This document shows positions 26,285 through 35,833 of a stretch of DNA of 64,000 nucleotides, in pieces. The stretch comes from an uncultured Flavobacteriaceae bacterium (lineage in GTDB: Bacteria; Bacteroidota; Bacteroidia; Flavobacteriales; Flavobacteriaceae). Numbering within the stretch: the stretch's first letter is position 1; each line of letters starts with the position of its first letter. The stretch covers positions 1 through 64,000 of the forward strand of contig CANMFO010000002.1 in assembly GCA_947497245.1 (NCBI GenBank), given 5' to 3'. The notes beneath the pieces were generated by a model, which ran no database searches, was not told the origin of the DNA, and was given only the letters and a program-made list of their open reading frames with translations. Position numbers and translations under genes: made by a program.

Positions 26285-29071
26285 TCACTGTGGCATTTTG
26301 TTTAGTCCCCATTTTTTGTTCGGTTTTGGTCCCAACCACAATTCCAGGGTACCCCCTTTTGAAAAGTCAAAATGACTGAACCAAAATTGATTTAATGCTT
26401 TGTCGTTCAGGCTAGCCTTTTTGATATATCTATTTTCTTCTGAATTGTTATATGATTTGATAACAAACTTTTCCCCTGAATAATAATCGGGATCCAGTTT
26501 TATGGCAATCTCATCGAATACGGGACTGGTAATATCATAAACGGGATCAAGTGTAGCCGTACCGCGTAAACTAAATAACCCTATGGACATCAGTGCACTT
26601 ACCCCACCCATTTGGCCTTGATCTTCATCATGTCCGCCGTATCCCTTATCGGGGGTAATGGCCCCGTAGGCCTGCTCGTTTACCTTGCGTACCCAATACT
26701 GGGTCATCCAGGGCTTTCCCGCATAGCTAAAGACATGGGCGTTGGAGCAGCCCGGTTGGTTGGCATAGCTTACATATCCATTCCCATAGGCAAAGACAAA
26801 ATCGGTCGATTCGGCCTGCTCAAAGGCAAAGTCCAATTTTTCGCATAATGCTCCGTTGCCGCCCATCAACTTGGATAGGCCGGGAATATCATGGGAAACG
26901 GACCAGGTGGCTTGCCATGCATTGGCTTCGACCCATCCATGTCCGCTCAATGGATCGTTATGGGACCATTTTCCATTTTCGTTTTTTGGAAAAATCAGGC
27001 CCTGGTCTTCGTTGTACAACTTTTTCCAACCTTGGGAGCGCTTTAAAAAATATTGGGCGTCCTTTTTCTTTTTCAACCCCATGGCCATTTGCGCCAATGA
27101 CCAATCTTGAAATGCGGCTTCCAATGTCCGGCCCGCGTTTCCGGCAAAATATCCTTTATTGATGTAATGGTCGTCCGCTTCCAACATTCCGCCCGGCATA
27201 TGGTTTTTCTTCATGACCGCATAGGCATGTTGATGATCCACTTTTGTAAGCGTTCCTTTTGTATAGGCCGATACGATCAAGGGGGTGGCCGGGCACCCTG
27301 TCATGATATAGGAATACCCGCCCGCGTTGGGCCCTCTGGGCAGTAGTCCTCCATTGTCGGCATACTGTACCAAAGAAGCCGAAAAATCGTCCAATACGCC
27401 GGGCCAAGCCAGCCCCCACAAGACATTCAGGTTCCACTGGGTCAACCAGAAGGCATCGGAATTGTACATGTGGAACCGGGAATCCCCATTATCGTCCTTT
27501 GGTACGGTCTTTACTTGTAAGCGGGCGTTCAAGGTGTGGGAGCCCTTTCGCTCGCCAACCGTATAATCGGGATAATCACCGCTGTGGTCATCGATTTTGT
27601 GGCGCCCCAACAAGGTATGCCACAAATCGGTATAAAATTTTATTTTTTGTGCATCTGTACCTCCTTTTACCTCGATTTTGCCCAACCAATCGTTCCATTT
27701 GTCTTTTGCGTCTTTTCGAACCTGATCAAAATCCCAATGGTCGCATTCCTTTACCAGATTGTTTTTGGCATTTTTCATACTCGTGTACGAAATGGCGATC
27801 TTCATTTGTACCTCATCTCCTTCCTTTACGTTATAAATGGCGTTCGCCCCCGTGGTTGGGGCGTCGTAATAACTCCATCCTTCATTTCTTCTGGCCGTTT
27901 TTTCCGAAGAGCCCTGTAGGTTGTCGATATTGTCCTGCGTATCGTTTCCGATCCAGCCGTCCAATCTATCAAAGGGCTTGTCAAACTGGATCGCGAAGAA
28001 CAACTTTACGTTGTCGGGGCCTCCCCACAACCTTCCCGTAGTATTGACCGAACCTTGAATTTCAGTGTTGCTGGCCTTGGTTATTCGGGCATCGGTCATG
28101 GTACTTGTTCCGATGTATCCACCCAGATTGACCAAAATATTGGATACCACATCTTCGGTATACTTAAAACGATAAAAGCTTACCCTATCGGTAGTGGTTT
28201 GTTCTACCCAAATTTTATAATCCTCCAAAAAGACCTTGTGGTATCCAGGCTGCACGATTTCATCGTCATGGGAAAATTTTGATTTCCATTTTTGTTTCCC
28301 TTTGGAAGGGTCGACCTTACCCGTTGTCGGCATAAGGTCTATCCCGGAGAGCATCCAGCCGTGCACTTGCGGAAATCCCAAGATTTCGGTGGCATTGTAG
28401 TTATAGCCGCCGCCCATTTGGTTTTTGTTCCGGGTCATCGGTGCGGCACTTATCATTCCGAAAGGAAGGCTCCCCGTGACAAAGTAAAAATACCTTCCCC
28501 TAGTGGTCTCGATATAGGGATCTACCCAAGAAACGGGATCCTTGTAGTCTTCCGGTGCGGGGAATACCTCGATTTCTGACAATCCCAAATGATCACCGTG
28601 CCCGTCGGTGACCTGAAATTTGACCCATTGTACTTTTTTAGCTGGGAATGCCACGGTTTTCGGGCTACCATCGTTGGGAATCGCCGTAACGCTTATTTCG
28701 CTACCATCACTAAAAAACAAGGTTCCGCCAGACGTATGGGAATTTAAATGTACCCTATCGTAAAGTACAATCCTATTGATGGTTTGAGGACGTTCCCAAT
28801 CGAGTTGTACCCATGGATAGTTCACACCGCCCCAAAAATTCATTTTGCTATCAGAGGCCCATTCCCCCATGCTCCCGTAACGCGCCAAACCGTCATTTAC
28901 CTTTGATGCGCCATAGGAATTTTCCGCGCTTGCGCTAGCCGTTGCCCTTGCTTTCACAGCAATATTTCCGGGCCCTGCCTGCATAGTGCCTACCCCTGAG
29001 CCAAACATAAAAACGACAAGTAACCGTTTGAACTGAACGTTATCCCTTCCGTAAACCCGATTGATTTTCAT
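26285..29071 (-). CDS. GH92 alpha-mannosidase with N-terminal F5/8-type (CBM32-like) domain
   Basis: 928 residues from ATG 29071, which overlaps the MFS stop by four bases (ATGA). A hydrophobic export signal lies near residues 15-32. Residues about 40-165 form a discoidin/F5-8C-like carbohydrate-binding domain (ATASASAENSYGASKVNDG ... EWAS ... PWVQLDWERPQTINRIVLYDR). The GH92 catalytic part starts at SWVDPYIETTRGRYFYFVTG and contains the proposed general acid glutamate in VEANAWQATW and the paired catalytic aspartates in GGHDEDQGQMGG. GH92 enzymes are calcium-dependent inverting exo-alpha-mannosidases. Last gene of the ROK-MFS-GH92 unit. Linkage specificity cannot be read from sequence. Confidence 0.92.
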   Translation of the reverse strand: MKINRVYGRDNVQFKRLLVVFMFGSGVGTMQAGPGNIAVKARATASASAENSYGASKVNDGLARYGSMGEWASDSKMNFWGGVNYPWVQLDWERPQTINRIVLYDRVHLNSHTSGGTLFFSDGSEISVTAIPNDGSPKTVAFPAKKVQWVKFQVTDGHGDHLGLSEIEVFPAPEDYKDPVSWVDPYIETTRGRYFYFVTGSLPFGMISAAPMTRNKNQMGGGYNYNATEILGFPQVHGWMLSGIDLMPTTGKVDPSKGKQKWKSKFSHDDEIVQPGYHKVFLEDYKIWVEQTTTDRVSFYRFKYTEDVVSNILVNLGGYIGTSTMTDARITKASNTEIQGSVNTTGRLWGGPDNVKLFFAIQFDKPFDRLDGWIGNDTQDNIDNLQGSSEKTARRNEGWSYYDAPTTGANAIYNVKEGDEVQMKIAISYTSMKNAKNNLVKECDHWDFDQVRKDAKDKWNDWLGKIEVKGGTDAQKIKFYTDLWHTLLGRHKIDDHSGDYPDYTVGERKGSHTLNARLQVKTVPKDDNGDSRFHMYNSDAFWLTQWNLNVLWGLAWPGVLDDFSASLVQYADNGGLLPRGPNAGGYSYIMTGCPATPLIVSAYTKGTLTKVDHQHAYAVMKKNHMPGGMLEADDHYINKGYFAGNAGRTLEAAFQDWSLAQMAMGLKKKKDAQYFLKRSQGWKKLYNEDQGLIFPKNENGKWSHNDPLSGHGWVEANAWQATWSVSHDIPGLSKLMGGNGALCEKLDFAFEQAESTDFVFAYGNGYVSYANQPGCSNAHVFSYAGKPWMTQYWVRKVNEQAYGAITPDKGYGGHDEDQGQMGGVSALMSIGLFSLRGTATLDPVYDITSPVFDEIAIKLDPDYYSGEKFVIKSYNNSEENRYIKKASLNDKALNQFWFSHFDFSKGGTLELWLGPKPNKKWGLNKMPQ

Positions 29072-30219
29072 AGCGATTTGTTTTTTATGAAGGGTAGTAC
29101 CAGGATGTAGGCAAAACATAGGATCAAGACCGAAATGCTCCCTATTACTCCGATATTGGAACTTACGGCCCCCATAATTGGGGGGATGATCGCCCCGCCC
29201 ACGACCGCCATGATCAAGAGACCCGAAATTTCATTTGCCCTTGATGGCATTTTGTTGATCGCAATTGAAAAGACCAAAGGAAACAGATTCCCCGCGCCCA
29301 GCCCGACAATAAATATGGCGCCCTGAGCCATTAATTCAGAGGTAGAGAACAAAATCATCAGCGTACCTGCAATCGCTAAAACTGTAGTAGCGACCAGGAA
29401 AAATATAGGCTTTAAAAATTGCAGCAAAATGGCCCCAAGAAACCGACTGATCATCAATGCCGTGAAGTAAATACTTATTCCGTAAGAAGCATTTTCCAAC
29501 GTAAGTCCATGAAGCTTCATCAAAAAACTTTGGATATTGGAATTCATTCCTACATCGGCCCCAACAATTAAAAAAATGGCAATTACTATGGCCAGTACAA
29601 ACTTATCTTTTAACAGACCAAGACATGACTTAAAAGTGGCAGGGGTTTCTGATTTGATAGTTTCGTCAATCTTGGTGCCCCAGAGCCAAATGACCGATGT
29701 CAGCGAAACCAAGGCATATACCAAAAACACGAATCGCCAATCGCCATAGCTGATGGCCATATAAGTGGCGATAATGGGCCCCAATAAAGAGGTAATCGCC
29801 TTTACGAACTGTGAAAGGCTCAAGAAACTGGAGAGCTTTTCTTTGGAGGTAACTTCCTGTAACAGTGGATTTGCCGCTACCTGCACGACAGTATTGCCGA
29901 TGCCGATAAAAACAAAGGCCACCAACGTCATGACAAAGGAATAATTGACAAACGGAAGCAGCATACCCAAACATGTAACCATAATACCAATGTTCATCAT
30001 TTTTTTCTTGCCGATTTTATCCTGAAGGATTCCTACCGGAATGGAAAAGGCAAAAAACCATATAAAGACCATTGACGGAATAAACTGTGCCAAAGAATCC
30101 GAAAGTCCAAAGTCTTTTTGAACGTAGCCGGTGGAAACTCCAACGATGTCTACGAACCCCATGACTATAAAGGTCATGAATACGGGTAAAATCGTTTTGA
30201 TACTTTTTTTAGCGGTCAT
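29068..30219 (-). CDS. MFS sugar transporter
   Basis: 383 residues with about 12 membrane helices. Typical MFS features: an N-terminal first helix containing FVDIVGVSTGYVQKDFGLSD, the loop 2-3 motif PVGILQDKIGKKKMMNIG (GxxxDRxGRR-like), and a symmetrical second half. FucP/NanT-like sugar porters look similar. Sits four bases after the ROK kinase stop and overlaps the GH92 start, so the three are one transcript. Expected to carry mannose or a small mannooligosaccharide across the inner membrane; this is from context. Confidence 0.85.
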   Translation of the reverse strand: MTAKKSIKTILPVFMTFIVMGFVDIVGVSTGYVQKDFGLSDSLAQFIPSMVFIWFFAFSIPVGILQDKIGKKKMMNIGIMVTCLGMLLPFVNYSFVMTLVAFVFIGIGNTVVQVAANPLLQEVTSKEKLSSFLSLSQFVKAITSLLGPIIATYMAISYGDWRFVFLVYALVSLTSVIWLWGTKIDETIKSETPATFKSCLGLLKDKFVLAIVIAIFLIVGADVGMNSNIQSFLMKLHGLTLENASYGISIYFTALMISRFLGAILLQFLKPIFFLVATTVLAIAGTLMILFSTSELMAQGAIFIVGLGAGNLFPLVFSIAINKMPSRANEISGLLIMAVVGGAIIPPIMGAVSSNIGVIGSISVLILCFAYILVLPFIKNKSL

Positions 30220-30223
30220 TGTT

Positions 30224-31150
30224 TTAAAGGTTGGGCAGGTCTTCTTTTACCAGATTCCAAAAATCGGAATCGAACAATTTGGCACTTCCGATAATGGCTG
30301 CATCTTCCATGAGATCGGAGATTTCAAAATCGGTGGATAGCCCTGCATTTTTGATTGCACTTTTTAAGGTTGGAAGAAAAAACTCGCTGGCATTGGATAC
30401 ATTGCCTCCCAGAATTATCAAGTTTGGTCTGTATATTTTTAGAAAGGGAATCATAAACTCGGCCATATTGTGCCCGAATTCTTCGAAGACGGTCTTTGAA
30501 TGATCGTTCTTTGACTCCGCTATCTCTTTGACTCCATTTACTTGTTTGCCGGAAAGTTCGACATACCTTTTAATGCACCAACGGGTAGAAAAATAATCGT
30601 CGCCAATACCGTTCCTATAAGGTTTATCCCATAGACATCCACCTGTAGGTACATTTTCTGACACTACCTGGGGAACGCCATCTTTTATAAAGGCCGATCC
30701 AAAACCCGTACCAAGGGTAATAGCGATTATCTTGCTATAATTTCTGGCCTTTCCGATAGCTGAAACACCAACACCAAATGCGGTTGCATCGTTCAAAAAT
30801 CGTATCTCAACCGTCGGAGACGTGATATATTTGACCAGTTCATCGGGTATTGATACGTTGTAGAGATTCTCATATTTATCATTACCACCAAACATCGCCA
30901 ATCCCGTTTTATAGTGAAATGGCCCGGGCATCGCGAATCCTAATTTTACACTATTATTTGCTGAAATACTCTCTATAGTCTTGTTGATGGCAAGACTCCA
31001 ATTTTCAAGAATCTGTTCTTTGGTAGCCTTGTTGTTTACTTTGACCGAAAATGTGGTATCCGGAAGTATCCTGAGTTCTTCAAGATTTACCACGGCACTT
31101 GTTATGTGACTTCCGCCAATATCCACTCCTATTGCTATTTGCCTTTTCAT
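30224..31150 (-). CDS. ROK-family sugar kinase, probably mannokinase
   Basis: 308 residues from ATG 31150. ROK/actin-fold markers: phosphate-1 loop IAIGVDIGGSHITSAVV, catalytic aspartate in FLNDATAFGVG, phosphate-2 ITLGTGFGSAFI, and the adenosine loop IILGGNVSNASEF. The CxCGxxGCxE zinc motif common in ROK proteins is absent (GGCLWDKPYRNG instead). Given a downstream-pathway mannose-6-phosphate isomerase and three alpha-mannosidases, mannose is the likely substrate; glucose or another hexose is possible. A predicted operator is 74 bases upstream of the start. Confidence 0.85.
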   Translation of the reverse strand: MKRQIAIGVDIGGSHITSAVVNLEELRILPDTTFSVKVNNKATKEQILENWSLAINKTIESISANNSVKLGFAMPGPFHYKTGLAMFGGNDKYENLYNVSIPDELVKYITSPTVEIRFLNDATAFGVGVSAIGKARNYSKIIAITLGTGFGSAFIKDGVPQVVSENVPTGGCLWDKPYRNGIGDDYFSTRWCIKRYVELSGKQVNGVKEIAESKNDHSKTVFEEFGHNMAEFMIPFLKIYRPNLIILGGNVSNASEFFLPTLKSAIKNAGLSTDFEISDLMEDAAIIGSAKLFDSDFWNLVKEDLPNL

Positions 31151-31223
31151 AATGTATCTACTTTTGTGCCGCGCTTGCATTTGGTAAACTTTTTCCCATC
31201 ATACTTAATCTTAAAATGTTTAA

Positions 31224-31235
31224 ATGTCCATACAA
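31224..31235. promoter_or_regulatory. Operator, site 3 (ROK-MFS-GH92 unit)
   Basis: ATGTCCATACAA, matching 10 of 12 bases of ATGTCTATACAT at site 1. It lies in the 128-base gap between the GntR gene and the ROK kinase start. Confidence 0.55.
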
Positions 31236-31278
31236 TTAAAATTAAAACAAAACATCCTCTTTTCCCATGACCTATTTG

Positions 31279-32016
31279 CTACAGCTCTCTTTTGATATCA
31301 ATGTCGTACGAGAAATAATCAGTATGGTAATAAACGATATTATACTCCGCTGGGCGATCACCTATGTCGGTCACTAATCGTTCCCTTTTTAAAATGGCTA
31401 CGTCATTTCCTATATCCAACATCGCAGCGATTTTTTTGTCCGCCTTTATGGCCCTTAATTTTTCTTTGGATGTAGAAACTATGGTATCATGTTCCTTTTC
31501 CAACAATTCATATAAAGGCGTAATAAAGTTTTCATCCCCGGTAATTCCAATTCTAGGATGAAAATAGGAAACGGAATACAGGTATTTTGCCTCTTTTGAT
31601 CCCCGTATTTTTTCCAGCTTCCATATCTTTTTTGTCTTGGCCACCCCTAGGGCTTTATAGGCCTCATCTTCCGCATCTACCAAAGCGATATTGACCAAAT
31701 AGTTTACGACCTCAATGCCCTGATTTCGCATCTCATTGGTAAAACTGATCCAATTATCGAGACGCGTTGATATCTTTCGCGTGACAACTTTGGTGCCTAC
31801 ACCTTTCTTTCTTTCGATTAGGCCTTCATGTACCAATTTATTGATGGCCTGTCGAATGGTGTTTCTAGAAACGCCAAGTTTTTTTGACATGGTCACTTCC
31901 TTTGGCAAAAACTTGTCTCCATTTTTATAATCCTTCTTAACGATCAGCTTTCTTAGATAGTCCTCTATTTGTGCATGAAGAGGAACTGGGCTATTCAGGT
32001 CTAGTTTAAAATCCAT
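31279..32016 (-). CDS. GntR/HutC-family transcriptional repressor (UTRA effector domain)
   Basis: 245 residues. The N-terminal winged helix (residues 8-75) shows the GntR pattern: PVPLHAQIEDYLRKLI, NGDKFLPKEVTMSKKLGVSRNTIRQAINKLVHEGLIERKKGVGTKV. The C-terminal half (about 90-240) is a UTRA sugar-phosphate-sensing domain (WKLEKIRGSKEAKYLYSVSYFH, the IKADKKIAAMLDI segment and VAILKRERLVTD). Located centrally in the mannan locus; the palindromic sites at 24975, 31224 and 40889 are its best candidate targets, with mannose-6-phosphate or a related sugar phosphate as possible inducer (inference). Confidence 0.92.
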   Translation of the reverse strand: MDFKLDLNSPVPLHAQIEDYLRKLIVKKDYKNGDKFLPKEVTMSKKLGVSRNTIRQAINKLVHEGLIERKKGVGTKVVTRKISTRLDNWISFTNEMRNQGIEVVNYLVNIALVDAEDEAYKALGVAKTKKIWKLEKIRGSKEAKYLYSVSYFHPRIGITGDENFITPLYELLEKEHDTIVSTSKEKLRAIKADKKIAAMLDIGNDVAILKRERLVTDIGDRPAEYNIVYYHTDYFSYDIDIKREL

Positions 32017-32122
32017 AATTATTTTGTTCAGGGGTGGTCTGATTAGTATCCCCCTAATATACTATTAATGAATTTAAGTTTTAGTTGTCATACGTGTGTT
32101 GATACTAATTGAAAACGCAGAG

Positions 32123-33418
32123 CTACGATTTGTGTGTTCTCGCCCATTCCCTTAATAATTCAATGGCCTTATCCAATACTCCGGCCGATCCACGAAAGGT
32201 TCCAGAACCCTCGGGTCTGTTATCAACCGTGTACCATTCATAAAACCCTTTGTTCTTTACCACACGATCGGTCATAGGTAACAGTTGTCCATAAGCTTCC
32301 TCTACAAAACCGTATCTGACCAATTGTTGAATCATACGGGCTCCGAACCAAGTCCAATCGCCTCCGTTTTGATACCCGTAAGGGTACATCCCCTTATTTT
32401 CAAATGCCCAATCGGGGTAAGTGGGATATAAGGTCAGCCCAATAGACCCCGCACCGGAAGCCTTCACATTGGCGACCATCTTCTCCAAGGAAACCTTGAT
32501 CTGTTCCTTGGTCAATAATCCAGCTTCTATAGCAATGGCAGTACCTCCATGATAATAAATCTCATTTTCATTAAAATCGCCAGGGTAGGGGGAGCCGTCG
32601 AGGTAGACATGCGGAATGAATTTCTGGTTTTTTTCATCCCATAGTACCTTCATGGTATTTTTTGCGATATCATCTCGAATTTTTTTCCACTTTGTTTTGG
32701 TCCTGGGAACGAGCTCCATCATATTGTCCAAGGCAATGAGCATCATCGCATTGTCATAAATGTCAACGCAATATTTGGTGTCGTCCGTTATATAAACGCC
32801 CCACCAATGCGTGTGCTGTACATCGCCCCAATCGGCTGTGGTCGCTCCATAGATTAGCCCGAATTTATTGGCCCATCGATGGTTCAAAAGAAACCGCATG
32901 GCCATTTCCATACGTTCGGCAACCGTTTTATCGCCTACCTTGGTTTTCAAGAAATCTTTGTTGCCTGTCTTTTTTACATATTTATAAACGGCCTGCACCA
33001 GCGAACTTTCATGATCGGTTTCCACCGTGTTTTTATGACCGCAATAATCCGGTTCTAAATCGGTACATATATATTTGTAACCCTCTTCGGTTTCTATGGC
33101 TTTTTCTTTGGGAATAAATCCATCGATAATATTTCCGTCTTCGCCTTGCAGCCTAAAAAAGACCAATAAGTTCTCTTCAAGATCCTTCGCATCCAACACC
33201 TCGGCAGAAAGCTCAATAAAGGTGTTGTAATCCCTAATCCAAACCTCGCTGTAACCATCACCTGCGTTAAAGCCGGTCTTTACAACTTCCAGTGCCTTTT
33301 TTTGTACTTGGTCGAATTCTTTGTTCGCCAGAATTTTATCTGCAAGCTCCTTGTTTTGGTTCTGCGCGGTGCATCCCATAAAGCACAGACCCAATATAAG
33401 TGTTCCTGTTCTATTCAT
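32123..33418 (-). CDS. (alpha/alpha)6-barrel glycoside hydrolase lipoprotein, family unassigned
   Basis: 431 residues. Signal peptide with lipobox (LGLCFMGCTAQ). The body is a six-hairpin toroid glycosidase pattern: GYSEVWIRDYNTFIELS (WxRD), CGHKNTVETDHESSLVQAVYKY, the IYGATTADWGDVQ stretch, CVDIYDNAMMLIALDNMMEL, QNGGDWTWFGARMI and YEWYTVDNRPEGSGTFRGSAG. It resembles the GH63/GH100/GH125 type of fold, but I cannot place it in one family. A mannan context would allow an exo-mannosidase or glucosidase role. Nine bases downstream of the GH92 lipoprotein gene. Confidence 0.7.
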   Translation of the reverse strand: MNRTGTLILGLCFMGCTAQNQNKELADKILANKEFDQVQKKALEVVKTGFNAGDGYSEVWIRDYNTFIELSAEVLDAKDLEENLLVFFRLQGEDGNIIDGFIPKEKAIETEEGYKYICTDLEPDYCGHKNTVETDHESSLVQAVYKYVKKTGNKDFLKTKVGDKTVAERMEMAMRFLLNHRWANKFGLIYGATTADWGDVQHTHWWGVYITDDTKYCVDIYDNAMMLIALDNMMELVPRTKTKWKKIRDDIAKNTMKVLWDEKNQKFIPHVYLDGSPYPGDFNENEIYYHGGTAIAIEAGLLTKEQIKVSLEKMVANVKASGAGSIGLTLYPTYPDWAFENKGMYPYGYQNGGDWTWFGARMIQQLVRYGFVEEAYGQLLPMTDRVVKNKGFYEWYTVDNRPEGSGTFRGSAGVLDKAIELLREWARTHKS

Positions 33419-33427
33419 GCTATATAA

Positions 33428-35824
33428 CTATTTTTCATTTGACATGGAAGGTGGCATTTTATCAATGCCCCACTTTTGATTGGGTTGGGCCCCTAACGTA
33501 AAACTAAGTTTGCCGCCCTCCATTAATTCATTGCGGTACATCCAGTTTTTATCAAGGGTATCGCCGTTCCAAGTAACGGATTGGATGTAGTGGTTTTCCG
33601 GACCTTGGTTGCTGGTTTCGATAATCAGTTCTTTTCCAGAGTAATATTTTTCGTCCAATTTGATGGTAACCCTTTCAAACAGGGAGCTACCGAATTGAAA
33701 AGTTGGTTTTGCCGATGCGTGCCCCTGGACATCGAACAGCCCCATGGAAGCCATTACATACCAAGCTCCCAATTGGCCTTGGTCTTCATCTTGGCCCACG
33801 CCATAACCGTGTAAGGGCTCCGTACCATAAAATTCGTTACAGATGGTACGCACCCATTTTTGGGTCAACCAAGGCTTGCCCGAATAGTTGAACAGCCAAG
33901 CGTTGTGCAAACAGGGTTGGTTACCATGGTTGTACAATTTTTCAACGCCTGAAAAACTATGTATTTCCTCCGACCCTCCACCGAACATGCTTTTTTGGGC
34001 ATTGATGAACATGGATTCCAAGCGTTCGTTGAAAAGGGGTTTGCCGATCAAATCTATTAGGCCTGCTGGATCGTGGGGCACGTACCAAGTATATTGGTAG
34101 GCGTTTCCTTCCTGAAAACCATCCCAACCTTTCATTGGGTCGAAATCTTTAATGAACTTACCACTTTCTAACTTTGGCCGGATGAATTTCGTCTCCGGAT
34201 CAAAGAGATTTTTGTAATAGTCGGCCTGTTTTGATAGCTTTTGGTGGTTGGTGTTGTCCTTTAAATTCTTCGCCATTTGGCCGACCGCATAGGAGCTGAA
34301 ACTGTACTCCAAGGTATGCGAGGCCCCGAAATTAAAGACCCATCCGTTCGAAATGATGGTGTCCTTGTAGGGTATATAATGGGCTTTAACAAAGTCGCTC
34401 AAATCGTATTTTCCGTTGCCAAGATTGCGATTGTGGTAGTCCAATTCATTTTTTAGGGCGGCTTCATAACCTGTTTTCACATCAAAATCACGAATACCTA
34501 CATTGTAAGCGGAGGCTAACAGCAACCCCTGAAAATTGGTTTGTACCCCGTTGGTAAAGACCCCATTTGCCGCCCCATCATGCAACCAGCCCCTATCTTT
34601 GTAAAAGTCTATGTTGGATTGCACATATTCACTAAAGTAATCTGGATACGCCAACGCCCAAACCTGGCTGAGGTTCCAAAAAGCACCCCAAACCCCATCG
34701 GTATTGTAATGGTTGTACTTTAGAATTCCGTCTTTGTCCCTCGGTATGTTTCCTATTTTTTCGTCTTCTTGGGGATAGTTCCCGTTTACGTCGTTCGCTA
34801 GTCCCCGACCCAATAGTGCATGATACAGACCAGTGTAGAACTTTGTCCGATCTTCTCTTTTTCCACCTTCAACGACCATCCGGTTTAACTTTTTGTTCCA
34901 GATTTCCTTTGATTCTTCACGAACTGCGTCAAAAGTCTTTCTTTCGGATTCCGTTTTTAAATTTAATCGGGCGTTTTTGACGGAAGTATAGCTCAAACCG
35001 GTTTGAACTTCAAGCGCCTCATCCTGTTCCATCGAAAAAGTGAGATACAAACCATTGTCGGTGCCTTTAGTTTGAACCTTGCCCGCCTGTTGAACGGAAT
35101 TTATAAAACTTCCAGTTTGGGATGGCCTTTTACTGAATTTTGCCACAAAATACATTCTTACCCTTTTATCTGGGTCACAAAATTTTGCATATTCTGGATA
35201 GGTCTCAATATACCCCTCAACCTCCGTACCATTTACGATTTGGGCTGAGGCCATGGTAACATCGCTGCTCTCACCCTGTTTATGGCCAATGTCAATGATG
35301 ATATGGGCTTGATCTGTTTTGGGAAAAGTGAAACGTTGGTAACCCACTCTTTCGGTAGCACTCAATTCGGCCTTGATATCATAATCTTTTAGAAAGACCT
35401 TATAATAGCCCGTTTCGGCACTTTCGGTTGTTTTGTCAAACCGAGAGCGATAACCTTCATCAGGGTTTTCCAAGGTGCCGGGAATAGTTTTAAGCAATCC
35501 CGTGGTCGGCATAAATACAAGTCCGCCGATTTGAAATTCATGGAAATGTCCAAACCCTTCAATGGAGGTGTGCCTATCATCGTAACCTGTAGGCCCCCAA
35601 CCACCATCACTATTATAACCATTGGTGTGCGGGGCCAACTTCGCCATGCCAAAAGGGCGGGCCGCCGGGGTGTAAAAGAACCAGCGCCCATGTACGGAGC
35701 CTATTTGTGGATCTACATATTGTGTAAGATCCACCAACGGTCTTTCTTCAAAAACCTTCTTTTCTTGGCAGGAGGTTAGATTGCCCATCACGTAGAAAAC
35801 GAATATGAATTTTAAGATTTTCAC
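33428..35824 (-). CDS. GH92 alpha-mannosidase lipoprotein
   Basis: 798 residues; lipoprotein signal VMGNLTSCQEK (cysteine near residue 19). No extra binding domain: the GH92 body begins DLTQYVDPQIGSVHGRWFFYTPAARPFGM almost at once. General acid glutamate in EGNAYQYTWYVPHDPAGL and catalytic aspartates in GQDEDQGQLGAWYVMASMGLF are present. Likely held on the outer membrane or in the periplasm. Nine bases after the previous GH92 stop, in the same transcript as the isomerase fusion. Confidence 0.93.
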   Translation of the reverse strand: MKILKFIFVFYVMGNLTSCQEKKVFEERPLVDLTQYVDPQIGSVHGRWFFYTPAARPFGMAKLAPHTNGYNSDGGWGPTGYDDRHTSIEGFGHFHEFQIGGLVFMPTTGLLKTIPGTLENPDEGYRSRFDKTTESAETGYYKVFLKDYDIKAELSATERVGYQRFTFPKTDQAHIIIDIGHKQGESSDVTMASAQIVNGTEVEGYIETYPEYAKFCDPDKRVRMYFVAKFSKRPSQTGSFINSVQQAGKVQTKGTDNGLYLTFSMEQDEALEVQTGLSYTSVKNARLNLKTESERKTFDAVREESKEIWNKKLNRMVVEGGKREDRTKFYTGLYHALLGRGLANDVNGNYPQEDEKIGNIPRDKDGILKYNHYNTDGVWGAFWNLSQVWALAYPDYFSEYVQSNIDFYKDRGWLHDGAANGVFTNGVQTNFQGLLLASAYNVGIRDFDVKTGYEAALKNELDYHNRNLGNGKYDLSDFVKAHYIPYKDTIISNGWVFNFGASHTLEYSFSSYAVGQMAKNLKDNTNHQKLSKQADYYKNLFDPETKFIRPKLESGKFIKDFDPMKGWDGFQEGNAYQYTWYVPHDPAGLIDLIGKPLFNERLESMFINAQKSMFGGGSEEIHSFSGVEKLYNHGNQPCLHNAWLFNYSGKPWLTQKWVRTICNEFYGTEPLHGYGVGQDEDQGQLGAWYVMASMGLFDVQGHASAKPTFQFGSSLFERVTIKLDEKYYSGKELIIETSNQGPENHYIQSVTWNGDTLDKNWMYRNELMEGGKLSFTLGAQPNQKWGIDKMPPSMSNEK

Positions 35825-35833
35825 TTTTAAAAT

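Noticed and set aside
27499-28041. 180-codon + strand frame opposite the GH92 gene
   Set aside because: Antisense shadow with Arg/Pro/Cys-rich composition unlike other proteins of this genome.
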